Positions 1-9,795 of a stretch of 64,000 nucleotides of DNA are shown one piece after another. The notes beneath the pieces are model-generated. The model did no database searches. It saw only the letters and a program-made list of their open reading frames with translations, and had not been told where the DNA came from. This DNA comes from Abyssibacter profundi (GTDB taxonomy: Bacteria; Pseudomonadota; Gammaproteobacteria; Nevskiales; OUC007): assembly GCF_003151135.1 (NCBI RefSeq), contig NZ_QEQK01000001.1:62001-126000 (forward strand), read 5' to 3'. The translations under genes and the position numbers were made by a program. The number at the start of each line of letters is the position of its first letter. Within the stretch, counting starts at the first letter, position 1.

Positions 1-890
1 ATGATGCCGCCGGCATTAATCACGTAATCCGGGGCATAAAGAATGCCCCGCTCCATGAGCGCGGCATCATAGGCGGTGCGATCCAACTGGTTGTTCGCCG
101 CGCCGGCCACCACCTTGGCCTTGAGCCGCGGCAGCGTCGATGCATTGATGGCCGACCCCAGTGCGCAGGGTGCAAACACGTCCACATCCTGGGCATCGAT
201 GTCTGCAACCGGGACGGCCTGGGCGCCGAACGCCTGCACCGCGCGTTCGACATTGGGCGCATGGATATCCGCCACCACCAACTCGGCCCCGGCCGCGTGC
301 AGGTGTCCGGCCAGCCGATAGCCGACGTTGCCCACGCCCTGAATCGCCACGCGCACGCCCTGCAGGTCATCACGGTCCAGCTGAAAACGAACGGCCGCGG
401 CCAGTCCGTGGAACACGCCCAGCGCGGTGGCCGGTGAGGGGTCGCCGCTGTGCGGCTCGCCGCCGGGCCCGGGACGCTCGATCACGCCACCGACATGACT
501 GGTGACCTCACCCATGCGCCGCAAATCGTCAACCGACGTGCCCGAATCTTCTGCCGCCACATACAGGCCGCCGAGCCGGTCCACGGCCTGACCCATAGCG
601 CGGATCAGCGCATCGGTCTTGACCTGCCGCGGATCACCGATGATGACCGACTTGCCACCACCCAGATCGATGTTGGCCATCGCCGATTTGTAGGTCATGC
701 CTCGTGACAGACGCAACACATCGGTGAGGGCATCGGCACTGGAGGCGTAAGGCCACATTCGGCAGCCGCCCAGCGCCGGTCCACGCACCGTGTTGTGAAC
801 CGCGATAATCGCCCGCAGGCCCGAACGCTCGTCCTGGACGAAATGCACGCATTCGTGCTGGTCGAATTCGGGATGGTCAAACACGGACAT
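1..890 (-). CDS. Leucine (Leu/Phe/Val) dehydrogenase, 3' end cut by window edge
   Basis: About 296 N-terminal residues are present; the C-terminus runs off the left edge. The family oxidatively deaminates branched-chain or aromatic L-amino acids with NAD+. The glycine-rich substrate region reads [12 protein letters not shown] near residue 38, the catalytic-lysine region reads [10 protein letters not shown] near residue 75, and the Rossmann nucleotide-binding motif reads [17 protein letters not shown] near residue 180. The visible end reads [12 protein letters not shown], a conserved C-terminal stretch. Members are usually about 340-370 residues, so roughly 50-70 are missing. The start chosen is the ATG at 888-890; no strong ribosome binding site precedes it. 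It probably serves amino-acid catabolism, cytoplasmic. Specificity for leucine versus phenylalanine or valine cannot be settled from sequence. Confidence 0.88.
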   Translation of the reverse strand, partial: MSVFDHPEFDQHECVHFVQDERSGLRAIIAVHNTVRGPALGGCRMWPYASSADALTDVLRLSRGMTYKSAMANIDLGGGKSVIIGDPRQVKTDALIRAMGQAVDRLGGLYVAAEDSGTSVDDLRRMGEVTSHVGGVIERPGPGGEPHSGDPSPATALGVFHGLAAAVRFQLDRDDLQGVRVAIQGVGNVGYRLAGHLHAAGAELVVADIHAPNVERAVQAFGAQAVPVADIDAQDVDVFAPCALGSAINASTLPRLKAKVVAGAANNQLDRTAYDAALMERGILYAPDYVINAGGI

Positions 891-944
891 AGCGCCTGCA
901 CCGGGAGCAAAAACGGCCGCGGATTATCGCATGGGTGTCAAGCC

Positions 945-1889
945 CTACGAGCGTGCCCGCAGCTTGCGCAGCGCATCGGCTGATTCACGCACGGCCAGCC
1001 GCGTCCCCAGCCGCCGCAATCGCTTGCCGGCATGCTCGCGAAAATCCTGTCCTCTGGGGGTCAGCCGCAGCCGCAGCGGTGTCTCGCTTTCCAGCACCAG
1101 GTAGCCGCGCTTCAGCAACAGGTCGCAGCCCAATACCAGCCAATCGCCATGCAAACCGCTGTCTTGCCAACGCTGGGCGAGCAAGGCGTAGGGGTAGTCG
1201 GTCTCCGGGGCGTCGACCAGCGTGATCAGGTGGCGGGTCAGCGAGCGATCGGACAACCGGTCGCAGCGGCTCACCCCCTTATCCGCCGGGCCGAGCCGAT
1301 CAATCAGCGCCGCGGGCGCACTGGGACCCGCCAGATAGGCGGCGCCGGCCGCGGTGAGACGGAACTGTGGATCGAACTCGCGGCGCACGATCTCCAGGAA
1401 ACGATCCCGAAGCAGGATATCCACGGCCAGGCGCAGATCCTCGGCGCGACGCTCGGCTTCCCGCCAGAAGCGAGCCAGCGTGGACGATGGAATCAGCCCC
1501 TGCTGGCCGAGCGACAACTCGCGGTAGATCTCCAGCACGGCCAGCCGCAGTTCATGTTCGGTGAGCGGCCGGGCGCTGGGTTCGTGGGGTCGGTCGGGGA
1601 GTTGCGCGGCCTGTTCCAGCGCACCATAGACGTTGGCGCGGACGAATGACTCGTAGGCCTGCGCCGAGAATCGCAGCATCGGCGTGTCCCCGGCATGGTG
1701 AATCTCCAGCAGGTCGTCCGCCAGGAGTTCGGCCAATGCGACCGATAAGGATTCGTCGTCAAAACCGGCCTGCTCCCATTTGTACTTGAGCAGCGTCGCC
1801 TCGATCCCCTGCGCAATCGAACGGCTGGCGGTGTTGATCATGTTCAACGCCAGGTTCTGAGCGGGATCTTCGACGAATTTGAACAGCAT
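945..1889 (-). CDS. Uncharacterised 314-aa protein with three winged-helix-like repeats
   Basis: I do not recognise a named family. The protein is soluble, with no signal peptide or membrane segment. It seems built from three diverged copies of one module, at about residues 20-84, 112-186 and 215-284. Each has a helix, then a helix ending in a pattern like L..A.D.LL.DR.LE, then a short strand-like piece ending in RLT..G or similar (RLTAAGAAYL in copy two, RLTPRGQDF in copy three). That is the layout of a winged helix-turn-helix. The ATG lies directly after the TGA of the upstream zinc-peptidase gene (TGAATG), so the two are almost certainly cotranscribed and translationally coupled. A DNA-binding, scaffold or adaptor role for the peptidase is possible; function is unknown. 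Confidence 0.75.
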   Translation of the reverse strand: MLFKFVEDPAQNLALNMINTASRSIAQGIEATLLKYKWEQAGFDDESLSVALAELLADDLLEIHHAGDTPMLRFSAQAYESFVRANVYGALEQAAQLPDRPHEPSARPLTEHELRLAVLEIYRELSLGQQGLIPSSTLARFWREAERRAEDLRLAVDILLRDRFLEIVRREFDPQFRLTAAGAAYLAGPSAPAALIDRLGPADKGVSRCDRLSDRSLTRHLITLVDAPETDYPYALLAQRWQDSGLHGDWLVLGCDLLLKRGYLVLESETPLRLRLTPRGQDFREHAGKRLRRLGTRLAVRESADALRKLRARS

Positions 1890-3029
1890 TCAGGCCTCGG
1901 CGACCGCCTTGTCCAGCGCATTCCGGGCGTCGAACAACGACATTTGATCGACACCGCGATGACTGGATCGTGCATGGATGACTTCGTGCACAAAGCGCAG
2001 CTTGTCCTTGGCTGGCTGACACAGCACAAAGGGATAGAGATCCGCCACGCCCATGGAGCGGCTGATTGCGTTCAGCCCGATGCTCAGGTGAATGAACAGG
2101 TCCAGAATCTCATCAAAGGGCACCTCGGCCAGCACCGTGTCGGGATACGGCGCCGGCGGTATCTGCCGTCCCTGCACGACGAACCCGAAGTCGTTGGCAG
2201 TTCCGAGGGTGTCGATCATGTGCAGATAGTGGGCAAACGTCTCCGCCCAGTCTTCCCAAGGGTGAGAACTGGCATAGGGGCTGATGAAACGGTTGTTCCA
2301 GTCACGCGGCGCTCCGCGCTTGTAGTAGCGCGCAAGCGTCTTGCCATAGTCCTGACGCTCATCGCCGAACAGTTCGCGATACGAGGCGTGCAGATCCGTG
2401 CCATCCACCAGCAAGGCCCAGTAGTAGTGTCCCACCTCGTGTCGAAAATGACCTAGCAGCGTGCGGTACCGCTCTTTCATTTGCACGCGCATGCGCTCGC
2501 GTGCCACGTGGTCGGCCTCGGCCAGATTGATTGTGATCGTGCCGTTGGCGTGGCCGGTCCAGACGGTTTCGGCATCCTCGACCGGATGGACGAACTCCGT
2601 ATCGGGATCACGATCGGTTTCGAAACGAAACGCCAGGCCCCAGTCGGGGTCATCCGCCTTGGTGCGCACCGGCAGACCCAGCTGAAGAATGGTGTACAGC
2701 AGATGTCGCTTGGCGGATTCCAGCCTGTAGACATACAGGCTTTGCCGGGGATCGTTCAGATCCGGCGCCTGCTCGGTCAGCCGGCAGGACAGGCAGTACG
2801 GGTCAGACTCCGCGGCCGGGACCATCCAGTTACAGATGTCATGGCGGCGATAGTTGCGGCAGCGCCGGTACAGGGCGCCATCCGGTGATTTCCATCGGCC
2901 GCCCCCGACGCTCTCCACTGCGGACATCCGACGCTGGTCTGGCAGAAAGGCCAAACGCCGCTGACACGACTCGCAGCGCGTGTTCTTGAAGAAGATCGTA
3001 TTGCCGCAGACACAGTGGAAGGTTTGCAT
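1890..3029 (-). CDS. Putative zinc-binding metallopeptidase with zinc-ribbon N-terminus
   Basis: The 379-residue protein matches the bacterial family of putative zinc-binding metallopeptidases found near transglutaminase-like genes. The N-terminus carries cysteines C6, C8, C19, C22 and then C57, C66, C79, C82, consistent with one or two zinc-binding knuckles. A gluzincin-type motif HEVGH lies at residues 197-201 with the local context LLGHFRHEVGHYYW, supporting peptidase chemistry with H197, E198 and H201. No signal peptide is seen, so it is likely cytoplasmic. The ATG at 3027-3029 was chosen because it begins MQTFHCVCGN, matching the expected start before the first cysteines; a longer reading to 3107 adds 26 unlikely residues. 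It is divergent from the transglutaminase/DUF2126 gene, 70 bp apart, a pairing that fits predicted amidoligase/peptide-modifying systems. Its substrate is unknown. Confidence 0.8.
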   Translation of the reverse strand: MQTFHCVCGNTIFFKNTRCESCQRRLAFLPDQRRMSAVESVGGGRWKSPDGALYRRCRNYRRHDICNWMVPAAESDPYCLSCRLTEQAPDLNDPRQSLYVYRLESAKRHLLYTILQLGLPVRTKADDPDWGLAFRFETDRDPDTEFVHPVEDAETVWTGHANGTITINLAEADHVARERMRVQMKERYRTLLGHFRHEVGHYYWALLVDGTDLHASYRELFGDERQDYGKTLARYYKRGAPRDWNNRFISPYASSHPWEDWAETFAHYLHMIDTLGTANDFGFVVQGRQIPPAPYPDTVLAEVPFDEILDLFIHLSIGLNAISRSMGVADLYPFVLCQPAKDKLRFVHEVIHARSSHRGVDQMSLFDARNALDKAVAEA

Positions 3030-3099
3030 AGGTGCAAATTGTGCATCATGTTGAGGCTTCGTAGACCATATTCCTCGCCGCCTACAGACTGGATCGTTC

Positions 3100-6000
3100 A
3101 TGAGCATCGTTGTTGCGCTGAATCACCGCACCACGTACCGATACGACCGACCCGTTTCGCTGACCCCGCAAATCATTCGGCTCCGCCCCGCGCCGCATAC
3201 GCGCACGGCCATCCAGAGTTACTCGCTGAAGATTCGGCCGGAGCCGCATTTCCTGAACTGGCAACAGGATCCGCATAACAACTGGCAGGCGCGGGTCGTC
3301 TTTCCCGAACAGGTCAGGCACTTCGAGATCGAGGTCGACCTCCACGCCGACCTCGCAGTCTTCAATCCCTTCGACTTCTTTATTGAGGACTGGGCCGAAG
3401 ACGTTCCCTTCGTCTACCCGGACGGGCTGGCCGAGGACCTGGCGCCCTACCTGGAAACGCCGCTGCCCGCCTCACACCTGGGCCGCCGGTTTGCCGGCCT
3501 GCTCAATGCGATGGAGCCGCGCAAGCCCGTGCGCACCATCGATTTTCTGGTTGGCCTGAACCAGCACATCGCCAATGAGATCGACTATGTGATTCGCATG
3601 GAGCCGGGCGTCCAAACACCGGAGGAGACGCTGGCCAAGGGCCGAGGGTCTTGCCGTGACTCCGCCTGGCTGTTGGCGCAGCTGTTACGTCACATGGGCT
3701 ACGCCACCCGCTTCTGCTCGGGGTACCTGATCCAGCTCAAGCCCGACGTCAAGTCGTTGGACGGGCCCAGTGGCACCGATGTGGACTTCACCGACCTGCA
3801 TGCCTGGTGCGAGGTGTATATCCCCGGCGCCGGTTGGGTGGGCCTGGATTCCACCTCCGGCCTGTTCTGCGGCGAGGGGCATATCCCCTTAACCGCCACG
3901 CCGGAACCCTCGGCAGCAGCCCCGGTCACCGGCGGTGTAGACCCCTGCGAGGTCGAATTCGAGCACGACATGTCGATCCAGCGCATGCTGGAGACCCCTC
4001 GCGTCACCAAGCCGTATACCGAATCCCAGTGGTCGGCCATCGATGCGCTGGGCGGCAAGCTGGACTCCATCCTGGATGCCGGCGATGTACGACTGACCCA
4101 GGGTGGCGAACCGACCTTTGTGTCGATCGACGATTTCGAGGCGCCGGAGTGGAACACGGCCGCCGTCGGCCCGACCAAGCAGGGCCGGGCTCGCGAACTC
4201 ATCGGTCGCCTGGCCGAGCGCATCGCCCCCGGTGGCCTGATGACCTTCGGGCAGGGCAAGTGGTATCCGGGCGAATCGCTCCCGCGCTGGGCCTACTCGC
4301 TGTACCTGCGACGCGATGGCCAAGCCATTCTGGACGCCGGGCTGTCGGATACACCCGCGGACCTGCCCGAGTCCGAGTGGGTCGGCAAAGCGCAGGCATT
4401 CGGTGCCCAGCTGGCCGAAGCGCTGGCGCTAAACCCCGAGTACGCGCAACCACTGTACGAAGACCCGTGGCACTACCTTGAGCAGGAGCGCAACCTGCCC
4501 GAGAACCTCGATCCGAGCGACCCCAAACTCGATGACCCCGAGGCGCGACGACGGCTCACCCGGGTCTTCGAACGTGGCCTGGGCACGCCAACAGGCTATG
4601 TCTTGCCGATTCAGCGCCAGAACAGCCGGGCGGGGAAACCGTGGATCTCCGAGCTCTGGAAGACGCGCACCCGCCATTTGTTCCTGTTGCCGGGTGATTC
4701 GCCGGCCGGATTCCGGCTGCCCCTGCAATCCCTGCCGTGGGTCCCGGAAGACGATTACCCGCATGTCACGCCGGATGACCCGACGGCCGAGAAGCCGCCA
4801 CTCACCGACGCCCGGCAGCCCGTCCAGCCTGGCCGGCGTGTTGAAGAACGCAGCGCGGAACCCAGCCCGCAGCCGGCAGCCCGTGAAACCGGGCCTGTGC
4901 GTACGGCGCTGACCATCGAGCCACGCGACGGCCGCCTGCAAATTTTCATGCCACCGACGCAGAACGCTCAGGACTACCTGGACCTGGTCCGCGCGGTGGA
5001 ATCCACCGCTCGGGCGCTGGATGTGCCCGTCCGCATCGAGGGCTACCCGCCCCCGTCTGACCCGCGCCTGGACAAGCTATCCGTGACCCCGGATCCGGGT
5101 GTCATCGAGGTCAACGTGCAGCCGGTGGCCAACTGGCAGGACATGAAGGCGCAAACCTTCGGGCTCTACGAGGACGCAAGGCAATGCCGGCTGGGGACCG
5201 AAAAATTCCTCATCGATGGCCGGGCCGTGGGAACCGGCGGTGGCAATCACATGGTCCTGGGCGGGCCGACAACCCAGGACAGCCCGTTCATACGACGCCC
5301 CGACCTGCTGGGCAGTCTGATTCGCTACTGGCAGAACCATCCAAGCCTGTCTTACCTATTCTCCGGGTTGTTCATTGGCCCCACCTCGCAGTCTCCGCGG
5401 GTGGATGAGGCGCGCGATGACGCCCTCTATGAACTCGAGATCGCCCTATCCCAGCTACCCCGTCAGGGCGACAGCGCCCCACCCTGGCTGGTGGACCGCA
5501 TCCTGCGTCACCTGCTCACCGATCTCACCGGCAACACGCACCGCAGCGAAATCTGCATCGACAAACTCTACTCCCCGGACTCGGCCACCGGCCGGTTGGG
5601 CCTGGTCGAGTTCCGCGGATTCGAAATGCCGCCGCACGCGCAGATGAGTCTGGTGCAACAACTGTTGTTGAGAGCCCTGATCGCCTGGTTCTGGGACGCC
5701 CCCTACGAGGCGCCGCTCAACCGTTTCGGCACCACGCTGCATGACCGATTCCTGCTGCCGGAATTTTGTTGGAACGATTTTCTCGACGTGCTGGGGGATT
5801 TGCGCGCCGCCGGCTTCGAGTTTGAAGATGACTGGTTTGCCCCCCACTTCGAGTTCCGTTTCCCGGCCCATGGCAGCGTGACCTACCGCGGCGTCCATCT
5901 GGAACTGCGCCATGCCCTGGAACCCTGGATCACGCTGGGCGAGGAACCCGGTGGCGGCGGCACTGCACGCTACGTGGATTCCTCCACCGAGCGCGTTCAG

Positions 6001-6405
6001 GTCAAGCTGCAGGGTCTCAGTGGTCACCGCTATGCACTGGCCTGCAACGGCCAACAGGTTCCGCTGACGCCCACCGGGGTGGCTGGCGAAGCCGTCGCCG
6101 GCGTCCGTTTCCGGGCCTGGAAGCCCTGGTCTGCGCTACACCCGACCCTGGAGGCCGACTCGCCACTGGTCTTCGATCTGGTCGACACCTGGAACCAGCG
6201 GTCGGTGGGCGGCCTGACCTACCATGTCGCGCATCCGGCGGGCCGCAATTACGACAGCTTCCCGGTCAATGCGTATGAGGCCGAATCACGGCGCCTGTCC
6301 CGTTTCGAACCGCAGGGTCATACACCCGGCCGATTCGAGTGGAGCGGTGGTGGCGCTTCGCCGGATTATCCGACCACGCTGGACCTGCGACGATCAGCGG
6401 TTTGA
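3100..6405 (+). CDS. Transglutaminase-like / DUF2126 fusion protein (predicted peptide ligase-protease)
   Basis: At 1101 residues this matches the large two-part bacterial family. An N-terminal transglutaminase-like domain (about residues 1-270) is joined to DUF2126 (about 300-1100), which published domain analysis relates to glutamine-synthetase-like amidoligases. The papain-like triad is visible: Cys185 in KGRGSCRDSAWLL, His234 in DLHAWCEVY and Asp250 in GLDSTSG. Members are usually encoded with alpha-E (DUF403) and circularly permuted ATP-grasp proteins. Neither is next to this copy; instead it is divergent from a zinc metallopeptidase. Proline-rich sequence around residues 560-610 looks like a linker. 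It overlaps the 3' end of the opposite-strand MMPL gene by 12 bp. The biochemical product is unknown; peptide tagging or bond cleavage is inference. Confidence 0.85.
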   Translation: MSIVVALNHRTTYRYDRPVSLTPQIIRLRPAPHTRTAIQSYSLKIRPEPHFLNWQQDPHNNWQARVVFPEQVRHFEIEVDLHADLAVFNPFDFFIEDWAEDVPFVYPDGLAEDLAPYLETPLPASHLGRRFAGLLNAMEPRKPVRTIDFLVGLNQHIANEIDYVIRMEPGVQTPEETLAKGRGSCRDSAWLLAQLLRHMGYATRFCSGYLIQLKPDVKSLDGPSGTDVDFTDLHAWCEVYIPGAGWVGLDSTSGLFCGEGHIPLTATPEPSAAAPVTGGVDPCEVEFEHDMSIQRMLETPRVTKPYTESQWSAIDALGGKLDSILDAGDVRLTQGGEPTFVSIDDFEAPEWNTAAVGPTKQGRARELIGRLAERIAPGGLMTFGQGKWYPGESLPRWAYSLYLRRDGQAILDAGLSDTPADLPESEWVGKAQAFGAQLAEALALNPEYAQPLYEDPWHYLEQERNLPENLDPSDPKLDDPEARRRLTRVFERGLGTPTGYVLPIQRQNSRAGKPWISELWKTRTRHLFLLPGDSPAGFRLPLQSLPWVPEDDYPHVTPDDPTAEKPPLTDARQPVQPGRRVEERSAEPSPQPAARETGPVRTALTIEPRDGRLQIFMPPTQNAQDYLDLVRAVESTARALDVPVRIEGYPPPSDPRLDKLSVTPDPGVIEVNVQPVANWQDMKAQTFGLYEDARQCRLGTEKFLIDGRAVGTGGGNHMVLGGPTTQDSPFIRRPDLLGSLIRYWQNHPSLSYLFSGLFIGPTSQSPRVDEARDDALYELEIALSQLPRQGDSAPPWLVDRILRHLLTDLTGNTHRSEICIDKLYSPDSATGRLGLVEFRGFEMPPHAQMSLVQQLLLRALIAWFWDAPYEAPLNRFGTTLHDRFLLPEFCWNDFLDVLGDLRAAGFEFEDDWFAPHFEFRFPAHGSVTYRGVHLELRHALEPWITLGEEPGGGGTARYVDSSTERVQVKLQGLSGHRYALACNGQQVPLTPTGVAGEAVAGVRFRAWKPWSALHPTLEADSPLVFDLVDTWNQRSVGGLTYHVAHPAGRNYDSFPVNAYEAESRRLSRFEPQGHTPGRFEWSGGGASPDYPTTLDLRRSAV

Positions 6406-8796
6406 CGCCGGCGCCCAACGCCGAAGCATGGCCGGCAGCAGCGTCAAATCGGTGATCAGCGCGACCAGCATGGCCAAGGCTGATAGCAGGCCGAACAGCA
6501 CGCTGGGCACAAAGTCGGAGAATGCCAACAGGCTAAAGCCGCAGACGATGATCAGCGTGGTATAGACCAATGCCGCCCCGACGGTCCGGTGACTGTGGGC
6601 AATGGCTTGGTCCACCGCGGCACCCGACTGATCCTGCTCGCGAAACCGGTGGACGTAGTGGATGGTGTCATCCACTGCGATGCCCATGGCCACGGAGGCG
6701 ATGGTGATGGTCATGAAATCCAGGGAAATGCCCAACCAGCCCATGACGCCCAGCACCGAAAAGGCGCACAACAGGTTCGGCACCAAGGCGATCAGCGCGA
6801 TACGCAGGGAGCGGAAAATGACCGCGAAGGCCAGCCCGAGGACCACGAACACCACTGCCAGCGTCAGGGCCTGGGACGTGAAGAGCTGCTCCAATAGATC
6901 CTGGTAGAGCACGAACAGGCCCGTGAGCAAATAGTCGTCGCGTGTCAGCCCCTGGTCGGCAAAGCCCGCATGCAGCCGGGCGAGCAGGTCGCCACGATCC
7001 AGATCAGCGGTGGTATCGATGATGCGGGCCGACAGCCGTAACTCCCCTGCAGATTCCGAGAAATAGCTGCGCACCAGATTCTTGCGCATGGACTCATCCA
7101 GCAGCCAGTAGACGGCTGTGAGCTCGGTTTCGGTCAGGGGTCGATGGCTGTTCAGCGCCCGAGCCAGCTCGGTGAAATTCACCAGTGACAGGACCGTTCC
7201 CATCGCGGGCTGGTCCTCCATGACGGCCTGCATACGCTGCAGCTGTTGCACGGTTTCGGCCCGGATGACCCGGTTGCCGGAGGCGGGGCCACCGCCGGGG
7301 ATGCGGTACACCACATCCAGCGGCGTGGAGCCGCCGAACTGCCGATCGATAAAGCGCAGTTCCTGGTGAATGCGCGTGTCGTCTGCGAAGTAATCGATAA
7401 AACTGTTCTCGACATCCAGTCGCAGGGTGCCGACGACCACCACCGTCATCACCAGCACAGCGGCGAGCAACACCCACCCGCCGCCTCGTGTGGCCAGCGA
7501 GCCGAGCCTCTCGACCAGCCCGCGAACCCAGCGCGGGTCGGCCTGGGCTGATCCGCGGCGCATCATCAGGAGCACCGCCGGGAACAACACCAGGCTGGTC
7601 AGTATCGAGATCCCCATGGCCAGCATCATCATCCAGCCAAACGCACGGACCGGCTCGATGTCCGTCAGCGTCAGCGACGCAAACCCCACCGACGTCGTCA
7701 GCCCGGCATACAGGCAAGGCGCAAGCTTGGCCCGCAGCGTCCGGGCGACCAACGCAGCTTGGTCGGCTTGGGCGTCGGCCTGGGCTTCCTCGCGGTACTG
7801 GACCACCAGGTGCACCACAACCGCCAGCGTCAACACGAGCTGCAGAGCGATGAAATTGGCCGAGATGACCGTCGCCTTGAGACCCAACAGGCCGAACAGC
7901 CCCATGGTCATGCCGACGCTGACCGCGCAGCACAGCAAGGGCAGCACCACCCAGCGCAGGCGGCGGAACACCAGCAGCAGGACCAGGCTAATCATGCCCA
8001 GCACCGCCAGACCGAAGACCTGTAGATCGCTACGCACCATGCGGATCAAATCCACACCGAGCACTTCGGCGCCGCCCAGGTAGACATCGGCGTGATCACG
8101 GTATGGGTCGGCGAGCTTTCGCATCTGCGCGATATCCGCCACCCGCTGTCGACGCTGTGCCTGCTCCAATGGGCGGGCCTGGGCACGCAGACGCGCCAAC
8201 GCCTGCTCTTGGTCGGGTGACAGCTCGCCATCGAGTCGCTTGGCCTCGATGCGGACTTGCTCGGCCTGCAGTCGGTCCAAGCGCGGGTCGCTCCGAAACA
8301 GCACCTGCAGTGCGGTGGCGGTCAGCTCCTGGTTCACCAGGAGTCCTTCGTAGATGGGGTGGTGATCCAGCGTCTGACGCAGTGCCGCCGGGCTGCTGTC
8401 CCGACGATCGAGCAGCCAGGCATCCGGATCGAAATCGTCACGCAATCGCGCGCTGGCGTCAGCCGGGATCAACGGGACGTTGACCAGGGATCGCACCGAA
8501 GCCACGGATGGCAACTCGGCCAGCTCGTCTGTCAGCGATCGGATATCGCGTATGGACCGGGCATCGAACAGGCCATGATCGCGGGGCGCATAGGCCACCA
8601 GCACGAATGCCTCTGACGGAAAGCGCTGTTGCACCAGCCGTGCCTGCAGGTAGTCACGGTTCCCTTCGGACAACAAGGTGTCAGCTGAGGCATTGATCTC
8701 AAAGCGGGGCACGAAGACCAGCAGCACTGCTGCCAACACCGCGAAGGCCCCCACCACCCAACCACGGCGGTGCACGAGCTGCTCGGCAACGCTCAC
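6394..8796 (-). CDS. MMPL/RND-superfamily lipid exporter-like protein
   Basis: The 800-residue protein has the RND superfamily plan: one N-terminal transmembrane helix, a large periplasmic loop (about residues 35-245), a bundle of five helices, and then the same arrangement again (helix near 440, loop to about 620, last bundle to 795). Such MMPL-type proteins move lipids or hydrophobic compounds across the inner membrane using the proton gradient. A GTG start overlaps the stop of mlaA (GTGA), so translation is coupled. The gene order pldA-mlaA-MMPL suggests a role in moving phospholipids or related lipids between membranes. Hopanoid export by the related HpnN is an alternative model, but no hopanoid genes are in the window. 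Confidence 0.85.
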   Translation of the reverse strand: MSVAEQLVHRRGWVVGAFAVLAAVLLVFVPRFEINASADTLLSEGNRDYLQARLVQQRFPSEAFVLVAYAPRDHGLFDARSIRDIRSLTDELAELPSVASVRSLVNVPLIPADASARLRDDFDPDAWLLDRRDSSPAALRQTLDHHPIYEGLLVNQELTATALQVLFRSDPRLDRLQAEQVRIEAKRLDGELSPDQEQALARLRAQARPLEQAQRRQRVADIAQMRKLADPYRDHADVYLGGAEVLGVDLIRMVRSDLQVFGLAVLGMISLVLLLVFRRLRWVVLPLLCCAVSVGMTMGLFGLLGLKATVISANFIALQLVLTLAVVVHLVVQYREEAQADAQADQAALVARTLRAKLAPCLYAGLTTSVGFASLTLTDIEPVRAFGWMMMLAMGISILTSLVLFPAVLLMMRRGSAQADPRWVRGLVERLGSLATRGGGWVLLAAVLVMTVVVVGTLRLDVENSFIDYFADDTRIHQELRFIDRQFGGSTPLDVVYRIPGGGPASGNRVIRAETVQQLQRMQAVMEDQPAMGTVLSLVNFTELARALNSHRPLTETELTAVYWLLDESMRKNLVRSYFSESAGELRLSARIIDTTADLDRGDLLARLHAGFADQGLTRDDYLLTGLFVLYQDLLEQLFTSQALTLAVVFVVLGLAFAVIFRSLRIALIALVPNLLCAFSVLGVMGWLGISLDFMTITIASVAMGIAVDDTIHYVHRFREQDQSGAAVDQAIAHSHRTVGAALVYTTLIIVCGFSLLAFSDFVPSVLFGLLSALAMLVALITDLTLLPAMLRRWAPASNR

Positions 8797-9668
8797 GGCT
8801 GCGCCTCTTCTGGATAGGCGGCGTTTCGAAGTTCGCCTTGCCAGTAGAGATCCCGCATGAACAGGTAGGGATCTTCCGCCTGCTCCCGCAGCTTCACGTA
8901 CTGCTGTACGCGCGGCCCGTTGTCTTGAAAGGCGTCGAACACGTTGAGCGCCGTGGCCTCGGGCTGATCGACCAGATACGGAATCGGATTGAGCAGATAG
9001 TCCACCAACAGCCCGGATCCGCTTCGTAGATCCGACGGCCCGTAGAACGGCAGCACGATAAAGGTGCCCTGTCCGCTGCCATAGCGCTGCAAGGTCTGAG
9101 CAAACCCGGTCTGCTGTGCCTCCAGGCCGAATAGAGACGCCGCCGGATCGAACAACCCCGCCAGACCTAAGGTGGAATTCACAACAAACCGTGCAGTATC
9201 AATGCCGGCGCTACGAAACTTACCCTGGAGCAGGAAATTAACGGTGCGGATCGGCATTTTGATGTTGTCGAACGCATTGCCGATGCTTTGTCGAACCGGT
9301 TGCGGCACGGCCGCTTCATAGCCCCGGGATAGCGGCGCAAAAGCGTACCGATAGGTCACGTCATTGAACGCAAAGACCGCCCGATTAAACCCCATCAGCG
9401 GATCGGATGGGGGCTCGAAGCTGACCACCGTGGGCTCGATGGCCTTGGCCGTCTCCGGCACCGGCGTGCCGTCGGGCTGGGTTTCGGCGATGACGGATGG
9501 CGTGGACGAAGCGTCCCCTGGATCCACCGGGGTAGACGCGCAACCCGCCACCAGCAGCCAGATCGCCCACGCAACCATCACACGGAGCATCCGCCCCGCG
9601 CGGGGCAGGCTGCGGTTTCGGGATCGAAGCCCGCCAAAACCCCGTACTGGCGACATGTGGACCTGCAT
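8793..9668 (-). CDS. mlaA: MlaA/VacJ-family outer-membrane lipoprotein
   Basis: MlaA sits in the outer membrane and removes mislocalised phospholipids from its outer leaflet, passing them to MlaC. The lipoprotein signal peptide ends with the lipobox LVAGC in MLRVMVAWAIWLLVAGC. Family motifs include DPLMGFNRAVFAFND, a segment reading YGPSDLRSGSG, and YLLNPIPYLVDQPEA near the C-terminus. The ATG at 9668 was chosen because AGGGAGT lies six bases ahead; an ATG at 9590 would give a shorter, classic signal peptide and is a serious alternative. The gene lies between pldA and the MMPL gene and overlaps the latter by four bases. No mlaBCDEF genes are in the window, so they would have to lie elsewhere. 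Confidence 0.9.
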   Translation of the reverse strand: MQVHMSPVRGFGGLRSRNRSLPRAGRMLRVMVAWAIWLLVAGCASTPVDPGDASSTPSVIAETQPDGTPVPETAKAIEPTVVSFEPPSDPLMGFNRAVFAFNDVTYRYAFAPLSRGYEAAVPQPVRQSIGNAFDNIKMPIRTVNFLLQGKFRSAGIDTARFVVNSTLGLAGLFDPAASLFGLEAQQTGFAQTLQRYGSGQGTFIVLPFYGPSDLRSGSGLLVDYLLNPIPYLVDQPEATALNVFDAFQDNGPRVQQYVKLREQAEDPYLFMRDLYWQGELRNAAYPEEAQP

Positions 9669-9795
9669 GGCGACTCCCTGTCGTCGATTGGCCGCATCCC
9701 GCGACCTGTCCTCCGCCCTTAAAGTCCGACCATCAAACCGGGAAAATGTTGCGGCCCGGCCGAGGACACCCCGGATGGCCTCACACCTCACACCT

